Shown here piece by piece: positions 1 to 10,350 of a DNA stretch of 64,000 nucleotides. The notes beneath the pieces were generated by a model. That model had not been told where the DNA came from. It did not search any database and worked only from the letters and a program-made list of their open reading frames with translations. The position numbers and the translations under genes were made by a program. How positions within the stretch are numbered: the stretch's first letter is position 1; each line of letters starts with the position of its first letter. Source of the DNA: Neostapfia colusana (Eukaryota; Streptophyta; Magnoliopsida; Poales; Poaceae). The DNA lies in assembly GCA_030760725.1 (NCBI GenBank), contig JASWHV010000001.1, positions 26,595,928 to 26,659,927 on the forward strand, written 5' to 3'.

Positions 1-300
1 ATACATTGTTCATGAGATACATGAAGTATGCCGGGGCATTAGTTAGCCCGAAAGGCATGACGGTGTATTCATACAGTCCGTACCGAGATATGAAAGCTGT
101 CTTGGGAATATCAGATTGCCTTATCTTAAGTTGGTGGTATCCCGACCTGAGATCAATCTTCGAGAACACACAAGCTCCCCTCAACTGATCAAACAAGTCT
201 TCAATGTGGGGTAATGGGTACTTGTTCTTGATGGTCACTTCATTCAAGGCACGATAGTCTATGCATAACCTTTGGGTTCCGTCCTTTTTGGGCACAAATA
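1..300 (-). pseudogene. Copy A reverse transcriptase, N-terminal half (cut by window edge)
   Basis: Read on the minus strand, this stretch encodes the fingers/palm part of a Ty3/gypsy RT. It carries the [20 protein letters not shown] motif, then NKYPLP, a [12 protein letters not shown] motif and the [14 protein letters not shown] region, and it stops at the window edge before the catalytic DD. It is one frame away from the preceding PR frame. A single base appears to be missing near 313-316, where GAPV is expected and GAQ-stop is read. RT copies the element RNA into cDNA in the cytoplasmic particle. This copy cannot be translated as a continuous polyprotein. Confidence 0.85.
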
Positions 301-1080
301 TCACTGAGCTCCCCATGGTGAGGAACTAGGATGAATGTACCCCTTCTCCGTCAATTCTCTTAAATGATCCTTGAGTTCTCCCAGCTGCTGGGAGTCCATC
401 CGATAAGGTCTCTTGTATATTGGAGCTGTTCCAGGTACTAACTCAATCGCGAATTCCACTTCACGATCGGGAGGCATACCTGGCAACTTCTCGGGAAAAA
501 CATCTGGATATTCCCTGATGATCCTGATCTCTTCCACCTTCACCTCAACTTGATTTAATTTAATGTCCCTCCTAGGCTCTTGTATTGTTATGAACTTTAC
601 TCTTGTGCCACTAGGGTGAGTTAGTTCCACCGTTCTGGTCGAACAATGGATGATTCCCTTATGTTTGGTCAACCAATCCATACCCAAGATAATATCTATC
701 CCTTGTGAATCTATCACTATGAGGTTAGCAGTAAATACTACCCCATTAATGTCTAGGTTCACCTTGGGACACACTTGTCTTGTCCTTATTTCTCCACCTG
801 GAGAGTTTACTGCTAGCATATGGTTCATTTGTGTTGTTGCTAGATCATGCTTCTTAACAAACCCTTGGGCAATGAACGAGTGGGTAGCACCAGAATTGAA
901 CAACAGGGTTGCAATGTGTAAATTGGCAGGAAACTTACCAACTACCACATCAGGTGCCTCTTGCGCTTCCTCCATGGTCACGTGATTCACCCGTCCTCGC
1001 ATCACATTCTGCTGTTGCGGCTGCACGGGCTTCTTCTTTGGGCACTTATGGGCGTAGTGCCCCACTTCACCACAGTTAAA
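301..1080 (-). pseudogene. Copy A zinc-knuckle end, aspartic protease and PR-RT linker
   Basis: This frame is in phase with gag, separated from it only by the TGA at 1083-1081. It starts with the rest of the gag zinc knuckle (..CGEVGHYAHKCP), then a retropepsin-like protease of about 100 residues, then the linker (..FPEKLPGMPPDREVEFAIELVPGTAPI..) and the RT start (..SSSPWGA). The flap-side motif ILGMDWL is present. The active-site triad normally read as DSG is NSG here, so the catalytic Asp is lost and the protease should be dead. The frame ends at a TGA caused by a one-base loss. The family normally cleaves the Gag-Pol polyprotein. Confidence 0.85.
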
Positions 1081-2109
1081 TCATTGCACCCCAACCTTAG
1101 GTGTCTGGCCTTTGTTGTCTTGGGGTTTGTTTGGGGGTCCTTGCACTGCTGGTCGAGGTTGATATGTAGGGCGAGGCTGCTGTCCAAACTGTTGTTGTGG
1201 GGGTGCTGGTGCTGCCGGAGGCCTGAAGTTCGGGTTGTACCCTCTCGGTGCTGAGTAGGGTACCGCAGCACGACTCGCCTGCCCTGCGGTTTGCTGCATC
1301 AGACGTGGGCGGGTGTTGCTGCCCGAGGCTTGGTGTGACCATCCCGCCTTCCTCTTGTTTTCATTTTCCAAGGCCTTCAGCTTCCTTTCTACAACAAATG
1401 CTCTGTCCACCATCTTTTGGAAGCTTTCATACTCGTTGGAGGACATTGCACACTGCATTTCTGCGGTAAGTCCTTCCACGAAGCAATCCTGTTTCTGCTC
1501 ATCAGTCTCTATGTCCCGTGGGGCATAACGGGATAGTTGAGTGAATTTAGTGAGGTATTCCCTCACAGTCATGTTTCCTTGCTGCAACCCCAAGAACTCC
1601 TTCCTCTTGTTTTTGAGTTCACCCCTTGGTATGTAATGGTTGCGGAAGCTACGCTTGAACTCATCCCAAGTGATGTTCTCAGGGTCATGATGGGCGGCCA
1701 CGTAAGCGGTCCACCAATCAGCAGCAGGTCCATGCAATTGGTGAGAGGCAAACAGCACCCTCTCATACCCTTGGCACTGTATGATCCTCATCTTGCTCTC
1801 AATGGTCTTTAGCCAATCATCTGCCTCCAGAGGTTCAGCAGCATTTGCAAACTTTGGAGGTTGAGTTCCTAGAAACTCATTCAACCTTGGTTGGCGTGGT
1901 GCAGCTTGTGGAGGTGGAACTTGATGCAAGTTGGCCACCACTTGAGTCAGGTTCTGGATGAGCTGATTTTGATTCTCAAGCATTTGGTGGATGGGATCAA
2001 CTCCCTCACGGCGTCCACCCCTGTCTTGGCTCCCAGAAAGATGAGGGTTGCAGGCCTCATCGTTGTTGTTGGCAGGGTTGGCAGCACGACCCTTTCCTCT
2101 TCCGGCCAT
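1081..2109 (-). pseudogene. Copy A gag (capsid), 342 codons, ended by TGA at the zinc knuckle
   Basis: Gag is the structural protein of the virus-like particle. The ATG at 2109 gives a basic glycine-rich N terminus, a short coiled-coil-like stretch (about residues 42-60), and a retrotransposon gag domain (about residues 95-245) with the conserved ADWW motif near residue 132 and TVREYLTKFTQLSRYAP near residue 180. A basic, Gln/Pro-rich tail leads to the CCHC knuckle. The stop TGA (1083-1081) lies where the first Cys codon of the knuckle is expected, and the next codons restart FNCGEVGHYAHKC in the same frame. This is the only break between gag and protease. Confidence 0.88.
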
Positions 2110-2430
2110 CTATCATGATCAACCAAATGTCAATTTAAAGCATTACGTATTAACATACCAGTTTTTTGCTTGTTTTAACTTTAAGATTTTGAGAACTTAT
2201 TTCATTTATATTTTATGAGGATTTCATATCTTATGTGAACATAAATGCACTCTTAATTCATATGGGTTCACACTCCAAAGCAAAACAACCTGAAGACGAG
2301 GTTGTGAACAAACGCCCATGGCTTCCACAACTCACGTCACACACCATGCATTAACACACCATTAACTAAGGTAACGACTCGACTACTCGACCTCCTGCTA
2401 AACTAAGGGAAGGACTCTACACTACTCGTA

Positions 2431-3201
2431 TCACTGAGCTGGCTCCTCGGGATCTTTCTCATTATTGCGGCTGCCTTCTGACTCCACTTTGGGTGGGGAA
2501 GCTGCTGGTGGAGAAGTGCGACGACGCCTGATCGCCCGGTGATCTGGGGAGTCAGGAGTCCATGTGTCATTCACGGTGACACACAGTTCATTCCCATCTC
2601 CTCTCTCTCTCGCCCTCAAGCAGGCTCGAAGCAACGCCTCGGTTTCCTTCAGGGTGTCACGATCATCCTGAAGCTCCTGCTGACACTCCTGCAGTCGAGT
2701 GCTGAGCATAGCAGCATCCTCCAAGCACAGGTCCATGTGCTCATGGGAAGTCCCTTGCTGCACTGGCGGGTACTTATACTCTGTTGTACCACTCTCGCGC
2801 TGGAGGACATACATGTACTCAGTTCTGTCCAGGTGACGACGATAGATGTGACTCTGGCAGGTGATGGCCTCCCAGGTGACATCCTTCTCCGCATCGACCT
2901 GTGTTGCTCGACAAGCTGGAGAGCGGTGGATCTTAAGCAGCTGATTTTCATGGATAATTCTCATTTCCGAACTCCATTCTTCCCGCTTCTCCCGAATGGT
3001 CCTGGTGGAGCTGTAGTGTATGATTAGTTTGCCCGTATTGCCGGCGGCTTGGAGCATACGTCGAAGATGGCGCAACAAGCCTCCTACTGCCAATCCGTAG
3101 GAAAGGTACGTCACCGGACGACTCTCCTCTCTTTGGGCAAGGGAAACTACGGGAACTCTCCCTCCTGTGGACTTGTGAGCGGTGCGAATCATGCGAACCA
3201 T
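2431..3201 (-). CDS. Copy A orf0-like frame between 5' LTR and gag (unknown function)
   Basis: A 256-codon open frame on the same strand as gag, placed between the primer-binding site and gag. The N-terminal two thirds are basic. Residues about 170-205 look like a coiled coil (LSTRLQECQQELQDDRDTL), and the C terminus is Pro/Ser/Glu-rich. I see no enzyme motif. Extra frames upstream of gag (orf0) are known, from memory, in rice RIRE3/RIRE8-type elements, and position and strand fit. Copy F has an equivalent at 50720-51432. The 320 bases between this frame and gag (2110-2430) hold only AT-rich leader. The frame is intact, unlike pol, but translation is unproven. Confidence 0.6.
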   Translation of the reverse strand: MVRMIRTAHKSTGGRVPVVSLAQREESRPVTYLSYGLAVGGLLRHLRRMLQAAGNTGKLIIHYSSTRTIREKREEWSSEMRIIHENQLLKIHRSPACRATQVDAEKDVTWEAITCQSHIYRRHLDRTEYMYVLQRESGTTEYKYPPVQQGTSHEHMDLCLEDAAMLSTRLQECQQELQDDRDTLKETEALLRACLRARERGDGNELCVTVNDTWTPDSPDHRAIRRRRTSPPAASPPKVESEGSRNNEKDPEEPAQ

Positions 3202-3400
3202 CTAAAACATAAAGCATTTAAACTTAAGTTAGATAAACTTTTAAACAAAAATCCTATTTTGAATAAAAGTTGGGGTAAGATGAAAAGAGTGACCCCATTG
3301 AATAATACTTTTCAACCCACACCTTGTAAAATAGTTTTTAAGAAAGTAGGGTCCTTAAATACGTCCATTTCTACCTAGGTCCACGTTCCTACGGGCAACC

Positions 3401-3415
3401 TTGGCTCTGATACCA
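3401..3415 (-). promoter_or_regulatory. Copy A primer-binding site (tRNA-iMet type)
   Basis: The minus strand reads TGGTATCAGAGCCAA, the usual complement of the 3' end of plant initiator-Met tRNA. It lies four bases from the LTR end at 3420 and fixes the element's orientation. Confidence 0.92.
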
Positions 3416-3760
3416 CTTCTGTCACACCCGGTTTTTCCGAAGAACAACCAAGTGAATATCACATGTATGCTAGGATCATTTTCTCATACATGTGATGACA
3501 AATAGTGAAGCATCATGTATTACAAGCCAGGTGTCGAATATAAATAAGTCTTACATAGCATACGTCTCGATGGACGATGATAAGTTCATCACAAATAAAT
3601 AATCTAGCAGCAGAATATTATTCTTGTGGGCTTCGTCACAGGCGTTGCCCGCGGGACTCCATGAACCTAGAAACCTTCTTCGGGTCCTAAGTCTTGGTCA
3701 TTAAACACCACTTCATTATCTTGACCTGAGCAGCAATATAAACCAACAAATATGCAAGGT

Positions 3761-3779
3761 TGAGTACCGACGGTACTCA
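3761..3779 (-). other. LTR stem-loop, copy A
   Basis: Arms TGAGTAC and GTACTCA around a five-base loop; the loop can itself pair (CG/CG), giving a nearly perfect 19-base palindrome. It is the same element seen at matching positions in the other Tekay-like LTRs of the window. Confidence 0.65.
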
Positions 3780-6442
3780 GCAAGTGTGGGAAAGTTATGT
3801 CATGCATGGCTAAAGCAAGGAGAGATTGAACTCAGGGTTAAAGCACTACGCAATTAATACCTATCACCTTAGCTTATTAAGCACCTACATTACTACACAG
3901 GTGAAATGGTCCCAAACTCTCATCCCAACATCATAATCAAGTAACCATAACATCATTTCCAATGTTAAGCTCCCCGCTTAACATCCACAACCTTCAAGGT
4001 CATCATACTCTAATCATGAATAAGTCCAAGCCGCTCTTGACCGTGAGCACGGCTGTCATGACAGTTTTGACTCTGCAGAGTTTGTACCACTGTACCCACA
4101 TGTAGTGATTCATCCCCCGTTGCCGGGTGGACTAAAAGAACCTCCATTATGCCAGTGGCTACAAACCACATTCACACTTCCCAGGTGTGTAGCCAGGAGA
4201 TCACTACGAAGCCTTTACAAAGGGATTCCCGACGAGCGTGGGCCCACTGAGGTTTCACCCCTAACAGCATACAAGAGGCTCCAACCCCGCTGCAGTGGCC
4301 CCCTCTTGAGCCTTGCGGTTCATATGGTAATCCAGCTGACACCTATTCCCCACACCATCCAACACACCCATACTACGCCGGGGATACACCTAATTAATTG
4401 GCCAAGCTGCCCCATCTCAGCATGTGGTTGGCACGGTAAAGCCAGTTTACATGCTCCATGAACCGATCCTTAGGATCCAGGCAAGTACTAAACACAAACC
4501 CGAGTCTCGTGCACCCAGCACCAACCAATTCATCCAACTTGCCTCGATCCCTACCTCTACATAACTCATAATACCTCATTCAAGAGTAAGGTAATTAATT
4601 GATGATCTCATATTCCCATTATCCCATTCTAAGCATGGCTAAGCACAAGTAATATGAATGACATAATGAAACAAATCCCAACCCAAGCTACAAGGAAAAC
4701 AAGGTAATGCAATTCTAGGGAAACTTCCTGGCATGGGTTTCATATTTTAATTGACAATGCAAATAAAATTCTATCTACACATCCTAGTATAGGATCAAAG
4801 TGGTCAAGGACACTTGCCTTCTTCCTACTGCTCTGGGAATGGATAGTCCTGATCTTGGAAAGGAAAAACTTGCTCTGGAGCAGGTTCTACTCATACCATC
4901 ACACATAGCAAAAGAAAACAACAATCCATAAGACATAGTTCACACTTCCAATTCATACAAACCACACATTCACATTTATGAAAGTCATTCACATTTCTAT
5001 GTGTTGTGGTTACTCTATGTGTGTTGATTTTGGGCTTACATGCACTTTTAAACATGTGCATATGATTTCTAACTTTTGTATTCAGATTTATGTTTGCATA
5101 CTATATATGAATTTCCAATTTAAATAAATTCCTTATATTCAATTGATACACATTTTAGCTACCAAGTATGCATGGAAGATATTTTCCTACTCCAAATGTG
5201 TTTTCAGATCTTCTACCAAATCCTAAACTGAAATCTTTGGATTTTGGAGATTTCATTTATCATTTTCTAGTTATGTATACCTATTTTCCTATATTTTAAG
5301 ATTTACTTTCTATACCTAGTTGTGAACTTTATTATGAACATAATAAGACACCTCATCTAAACAGAATAGGTTTTGGTCTAAAATAATATATTTTGAACTT
5401 CTCCTCTGATGTGAACTAATTTAAATTTATTTTATCAATTTTCAGAATTATTCTCTACTTAAAAATGTGTCCCTATAACTAATACATGTGAATAATCAAT
5501 TAGACAGATTCATTTCAGCCAAAAATCTATTTTTATCTCACTCCAAAGGTTTCCAAATGCTAGGAAAGTTTTCAATTTGAATTTACAATGTGTTTGTCCC
5601 ATCTTTTAAATTTTAAATACTAATCACATATTCAAATTCCTAAATTCAATATCACATAGGGTTAAAATGGTAAACTCACCCCACCACAGGGTCTATTATA
5701 TTATTTTAAGAATTTCCAGGGGCCTAACTATGCATAACAGAGGGATTTTGCTAATTTTTATTAAGTCCAGGGGCTAAAACTGATTTTTAATCGAATTTAC
5801 ATGAATTTCTGAAGTTCCAGGGTCTAGATCAGAAGTTTCCAGGGCTAGCTCGTATTTTCCGAGAACCCCAGGGGGTAGCGCGTAAGAATCCCGGCCTTTA
5901 TAACGCGGGGCTGACGTGGACCGTCCGATTTAAAACAGACGGCTGAGATTATAACTTTGAACCGGTACGCGGGGATTTAAATTCTACCGTGCGATTTAAA
6001 ATAGACGGCGCACAAGCGGCCACGTCACTCTGATCGAGCGCGGGCGGCGCTGCCCGGCGGCGCACGGCGGCGGGAGGCGGCGATCTCGCCGGAGAGCTTC
6101 GGATCTTCGTCAATTCTTCCTGAAACTGTGATTTTATGGCATAGAAAGGTAGAGGGGAGGTCAGGGATCTCACCTCGGGAGTTTTCTTGAGCTCGGAGGT
6201 CCTGGAAAGCGATCGGCGATGAGGTCCGAGGTGAATTCACGGTGAGGCTCGTCGGCGCTGTATTTGAAGCGCAAACCACCGGGTTTTCTGCACCTGCGTG
6301 AATCCCCGGAGGCGGTGGATCAAGATCAGCGCGTTAGATCAGAAATCCTGAGCGAAGATCGAGCGAAATTGGCCGGAGTAACTCAGGTTCTCACCGGAAG
6401 GAAAAACAGCGAATCGTGGGGAAAAACGGGGAGATGCCGGGG

Positions 6443-6450
6443 TTTATATA
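6443..6450 (-). promoter_or_regulatory. TATA box of copy A 5' LTR
   Basis: The minus strand reads TATATAAA in a GC-rich setting, about 390 bases into the LTR. This fits a Pol II core promoter between U3 and R. No transcript start can be seen from sequence. Confidence 0.55.
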
Positions 6451-6847
6451 GCCGGGGAAGGGCGGCGGGTTTGTTTAGATCGAGTTGGAGCCTTCTGGGA
6501 CCGGGACTCGGGCTGAGGGACGCGGAAATCCGGTCGGTTACGATCGCGCGCGCGCGGGGAAGAGTTCGGGGTCGGCGCGAGCGGGAGGTCGGGGATGACA
6601 GGTGGGTCCCGCCTGTCTACGAGAGGTACGCGGGCGCATGGCTGCGGGCTGGCGCGGGGGTGAGGTGGGCCGGCTGGTGGGTTTCGGCCCACTGGCCGGG
6701 AAGGTTTGTTTTGTTTCTTTTTCTTTTTCTTTTCTGTTTTGTGTTTAATTTGAATTCCAATTTGAATTTGAATTTTTGCACCACATGCAATACGTCCAAA
6801 AATTTTTAAATTTCCCTCTTAACAAGTTTTGGGGTGTTACAAGCGGC

Positions 6848-7094
6848 CAAGCCTAGGTAAGACCACAGATTGGTATCAAGCTACCACGGTTAACTGTGTG
6901 TTGCAAGCCTAGATAAGGTCACAGATTGGTAGCAGAACCACGGTTCCGTAGGATGCAAGCCTAGTCACAGATTGGTATTAGGAGCCACGCTGAACATAGG
7001 ATGCAAGCCTAGGTAGAATGCATAGATTGGCATTAGAATCCCATTGACCATAGGACAATGTCACAGATTGGTATCACCCCAAACCACATAGGAC
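6848..7094 (+). repeat. Leader array of about five primer-binding-site-like units
   Basis: Degenerate 34-57 base units start near 6848, 6904, 6956, 7004 and 7061. The first four begin with CAAGCCTAG; each contains a (C)AGATTGGTATCA-like core followed in most units by a CCAC/GGTT..ATAGGA-like segment. The same order (TTGGYATCAGAGCC, GTTGCCCGTAGGA, CCTAGGTAGAATG) occurs once after the LTR in copies A and F, so the unit is the PBS plus its downstream leader. The remaining leader (7095-7346) is AT-rich, matches the pre-gag leader of copy F, and holds no gene. Confidence 0.75.
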
Positions 7095-7346
7095 CCCCAT
7101 TAAATAACCTTGAATAGGAGTTGTGTGCTGAACTTTTGTGATAATTGTTGTGCTTGAGTGCTTAGTGTGAGTTGTGGGACGTTTCAGCATTGTCCATATC
7201 CACACATAGTAGAGAGATGTGAGATGCTTCGGCACTTGCTCACATCCTCATATAGGATGATATATAGTCCATTCACCTTGATGCATATAGTTGGGAGGGA
7301 TCACTCTAAACTTCTAACCTCTATTCTACTCAACTCTGTCTCACAG

Positions 7347-8429
7347 ATGGTGAAAGGAAACGGCAGCCGTCAAGGGAGGAACGTCCGTGGCAACCAAAAG
7401 GATGAATACGTTGAGGTTCCTGAAAATGACATCCCCGGAGCTGGTGCAAACAACCTTGAAAGGTTGATGGCTATGCAGAATCAGCTTATGCAAACTATGA
7501 TCCAAACTTTGGGTCAGCTGCAAGCCAACAACAATAACCCTGTTCCTGCACCCCGCCACCACCACCGCCACCACCGCCGGCTCACAACCGACTGGGAGAG
7601 TTCATGAGGACTCGACCACCTACTTTTGCTCGAACTAATGATCCCGTGGAGGCCGACGATTGGTTGAAGTCCGTGGAGAAGAAGCTTGCCATAGTTTAGT
7701 GCAATGATCGAGAGAAAGTTCTCTTTGCATCGCATCAACTTATGGGAGCTGCCGCTGATTGGTGGGACGCTCTATGCAACACTCATGTCGACCCGGAGAC
7801 TATTACTTGGACTGAGTTCAAGGAGAGTTTCCACTCTCATTACGTCCCTATAGGAGTCATGATGCTCAAGAGGCAAGAGTTTGAAGGTCTCCGCCAAGGA
7901 CAGAAGAGCGTGAATGAGTACCTTAACAAGTTCACGCAGCTGTCAAGGTATGCCCTCCGAAGATGTCAACTCGGACCAATGGAAGCAGTACTTGTTCATG
8001 AGAGGGTTGAACAATGAGATCCAAGTTCAGCTTCTCAACAATGACTATGCTAACTTCTAGAAGCTAGTTGACAAAACCATAGTGGTTGAAAGCAAGATCC
8101 AAGAGATCGAGCAAGAGGGCAAACGAAAGATGCCATACCAGACACAAGGGAGCAACGTACACCCTCGGTACACGCCCCCAGCTTCACCGCAGTATGGCTT
8201 GAGCCCTTCTTCTTTTCGCTCTAATCAACCACCACAGCAACGTCCTGCCATGCAAGCACCTCGTGTGCCTTCGCCTCCTGCGCCCCGACCCAACATGGGC
8301 GCTCCTGTTCAAAACCCCCGCCCCAACGCACCTGCTGTCGTGGGCAACAAGGCATGATTTGCATGCGGAGAGACGGGACACTTTGCGAGCCAGTGCCCGA
8401 AGAGAGGTCCTGGACAACCAAGCAATGTG
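7347..8429 (+). pseudogene. Copy B gag, broken by frameshifts and stops
   Basis: It starts at the ATG at 7347 (MVKGNGSRQGR..), which matches the start in copy F. A coiled-coil-like MQNQLMQ stretch is followed by a Pro/His-rich stretch. A frameshift lies around 7580-7610, an in-frame TAG at about 7697, and the gag core with GAAADWWDALC at 7748-7780. QKSVNEYLNKFTQLSRYA follows near 7900. Further breaks lie at 7945-8060. The CCHC knuckle is read at 8355-8395 as stop-FACGETGHFASQC: the first Cys codon is replaced by TGA at 8355-8357. Not translatable as one protein. Confidence 0.85.
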
Positions 8430-9200
8430 CCCAAGCAGAACCCACGGCCAAATGGAGGAGCCAATCAAGGAAACCGTGGACAGCAGAACTACGCTCGCGG
8501 CAACGTGAACCATGTCTCTGCTGAGGAAGCGCAACAGGCCGAGGATGTTGTGGTTGGTATGTTCCTTGCCAACTCCAACCCAGCCACCATTTTATTTGAT
8601 TCTGGAGCATCACATTCATTCATATCATCCAAGTATGTTGCCAAGTATAATCTACCCATATCACACTTGAAATATACTATGTCGGTTAGTTCTCCCGGTG
8701 GAGAGATGAGAGCTAATATAGTATGTCCGAAAGTAAACCTTAAAATAAGGGGGTAGACTTCCTTGCCAACCTCATTGTCTTGGACTCTCAAGGGATTGAC
8801 ATAATAATCGGAATGGATTGGCTGAGCAAGCACAACGGAGTAATCCAATGTGCCGAGAGGAGCGTGCAGTTGACAAACAAGCACGGTACCCGTATTGAGT
8901 TTGAGTCAGCCCAACCGGCAACCAAGAAGGCAACGTTGAACCACGTCGAAGGAGCAACATTGGAAAGCATTCCGGTGGTTCAAGAATTCTCGAACGTGTT
9001 CCCGGAAGAACTTCCAGGTATACCACCTGACCGGGACATTGAGTTTTCCATTGACTTAGTACCCGGAACTGCACCTATAGCAAAGAGACCATATAGGATG
9101 CCCGTTAACGAACTAGTGGAGCTCAAGAAGCAAATTCAAGAGCAGCTGGAGAACGGTTTTATACGTCCAAGCTCGTCACCATGGGGAGCCCCCTGCTCTT
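8430..9200 (+). pseudogene. Copy B protease and PR-RT linker
   Basis: A retropepsin-type aspartic protease with an intact active-site motif, FDSGASHSFIS (near 8596-8630), and the GMDWLSKH flap-side motif near 8810. A stop at 8754 follows from a G-run of five where copy F has six in the same place (KIRGVDF), a typical slippage error. The second frame, from about 8757, carries the linker (FPEELPGIPPDRDIEFSIDLVPGTAP) and the RT start (SSSPWGA). A one-base loss near 9190 then shifts to the RT frame. Confidence 0.85.
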
Positions 9201-9900
9201 CGTGGACAAGAAGGATGGGACCCAAAGGATGTGTGTGGATTATAGGTCTCTCAATGAGGTGACGATCAAGAACAAATACCCTCTGCCCCATATAGAGGAC
9301 ATGTTCGACCAAATGAAGGAAGCCCGAGTCTTCTCCAATATTGATCTTCGGTCGGGATATTTCCAGCTGAAGATTAAGCCCTCCGATATACCCAAGACTG
9401 ACTTTCGAACACGGTATGGTTCGTATGAATATACTGTTATGTCGTTTGCGTTCAACACCTGCGGCACAAACCCATTCGAATGCACCCGCATACTTCATGT
9501 ACCTCATGAACAAGGTCTTCATGGAGTACTTGGACAAGTTCGTCATGGTTTTCATCGACGACATCATGGTGTATTCAAAAAGTGAGGAGGAACATGAATA
9601 ACACTTGAGATTGACATTACAGAAGCTACAAGAGCATCAATTGTATGCCAAGCTCAGCAAGTGTCAATTTTGGCTAAAGGAGATATTGTTCCTAGGCCAC
9701 AACATCTACGAGGAAGGAGTATCGGTTGATCCCGGAAAAGTGGGAGATGTTCTAAAGTGGAACCAACCGCAAAACGTGAGAGATATTCAAAGTTTTCTTG
9801 GGATGGCTGGATACTACCGACGCTTCATCAAGGACTTCTCCAAGATAGCAAAACCTATGACGGAACTGCTAATGAAAGGAAAAGCCTTCCAATGAACACC
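9181..9900 (+). pseudogene. Copy B reverse transcriptase
   Basis: Palm and fingers are clear: [46 protein letters not shown], the catalytic [16 protein letters not shown] near 9550, then [15 protein letters not shown] and [16 protein letters not shown] up to 9840. Next to the LTNAP motif (9450-9480) there is a 29-base stretch where copy H has 7 bases, so about 22 bases were inserted and the frame is lost. A stop (TAA, about 9600) lies inside the EEHEEHLR motif. Enzyme role: copying of element RNA. Confidence 0.88.
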
Positions 9901-10350
9901 AGCGTGCCAAGAAAGCTTTGAGGAGCTCAAGAAAAGGCTAACCACAGCACCGGTTATGGTATTACCAGACGTGAGCAAGAGCTTCGACATATATTGTGAT
10001 GCATCAAGACAAGGGCTCGGATGCGTGCTCATGCAAGAAGGACAAGTGGTAGCCTATGCGTCGAGACAACTAAAGAAACATGAGCTCAATTACCCCACAC
10101 ATGACTTGGAGCTCGCAGCCGTGGTGCATGCATTAAAGATTTGGAGACATTATATCCTTGGTCATCGATGTGAGATCTATACGGATCATAAAAGCCTCAA
10201 GTACATATCCACCCAAACGAATTTGAATTTGAGGCAACGTCGATGGTTGGAACTCATCAAGGATTATGATGTTGGAATCAACTATCACCCCGGAAAGGCC
10301 AATGTAGTAGCTGATGCATTGAGCCGAAAGGGAGCATGTCACCATCTCAC
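9896..10350 (+). pseudogene. Copy B RNase H
   Basis: This Ty3-type RNase H follows RT directly. Visible motifs are [18 protein letters not shown] (first catalytic Asp), the [18 protein letters not shown] helix with its Glu, [10 protein letters not shown] (Asp), and [11 protein letters not shown] (Asp) near 10290-10330. A TGA at 9894-9896 falls in the RT-RNase H connection where Trp (TGG) is expected (KAFQW); from 9956 the frame is open into integrase. The domain removes the RNA strand during reverse transcription. Confidence 0.85.

Larger units (their letters stand above)
1..6841 (-). mobile_element. Copy A: Ty3/gypsy chromovirus (Tekay-like), 3' part outside window
   Basis: The element reads right to left: 5' LTR (6841-3420), primer-binding site, an orf0-like frame, gag, protease and the start of reverse transcriptase, which runs off the window at base 1. 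The LTR ends are TGTAACACCC and GGGTGTGACA on the element strand. Lineage is inferred from the long LTR (about 3.4 kb), the upstream extra frame and the gag/PR sequence style. Its 5' LTR abuts the leader of copy B at 6842, so A probably inserted into the leader or 5' LTR of B. The second TSD cannot be seen. Confidence 0.9.
3420..6841 (-). repeat. Copy A 5' LTR, 3.4 kb
   Basis: Bounded by TGTAACACCC (at 6841 on the minus strand) and GGGTGTGACA (at 3420). It is AT-rich in the middle (4700-5700) and GC-rich around 5870-6680. A TATA box lies at 6450-6443 on the minus strand. A perfect inverted repeat, TGAGTACCG-A-CGGTACTCA, sits at 3761-3779, about 345 bases from the LTR 3' end. Open frames in the LTR, such as one at 6264-6809 on the other strand, have no recognisable protein and are taken as chance frames in GC-rich DNA. 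Confidence 0.9.

Noticed and set aside
4105..4461. 118-codon frame in the copy A LTR
   Set aside because: Conserved LTR sequence (the same words appear in other Tekay-like LTRs around 60790-61070 with different frames); no protein similarity.
6264..6809. 181-codon open frame on the plus strand in the copy A LTR
   Set aside because: It is antisense to the LTR in very GC-rich DNA, has no domain and ends in low-complexity residues; a chance frame.
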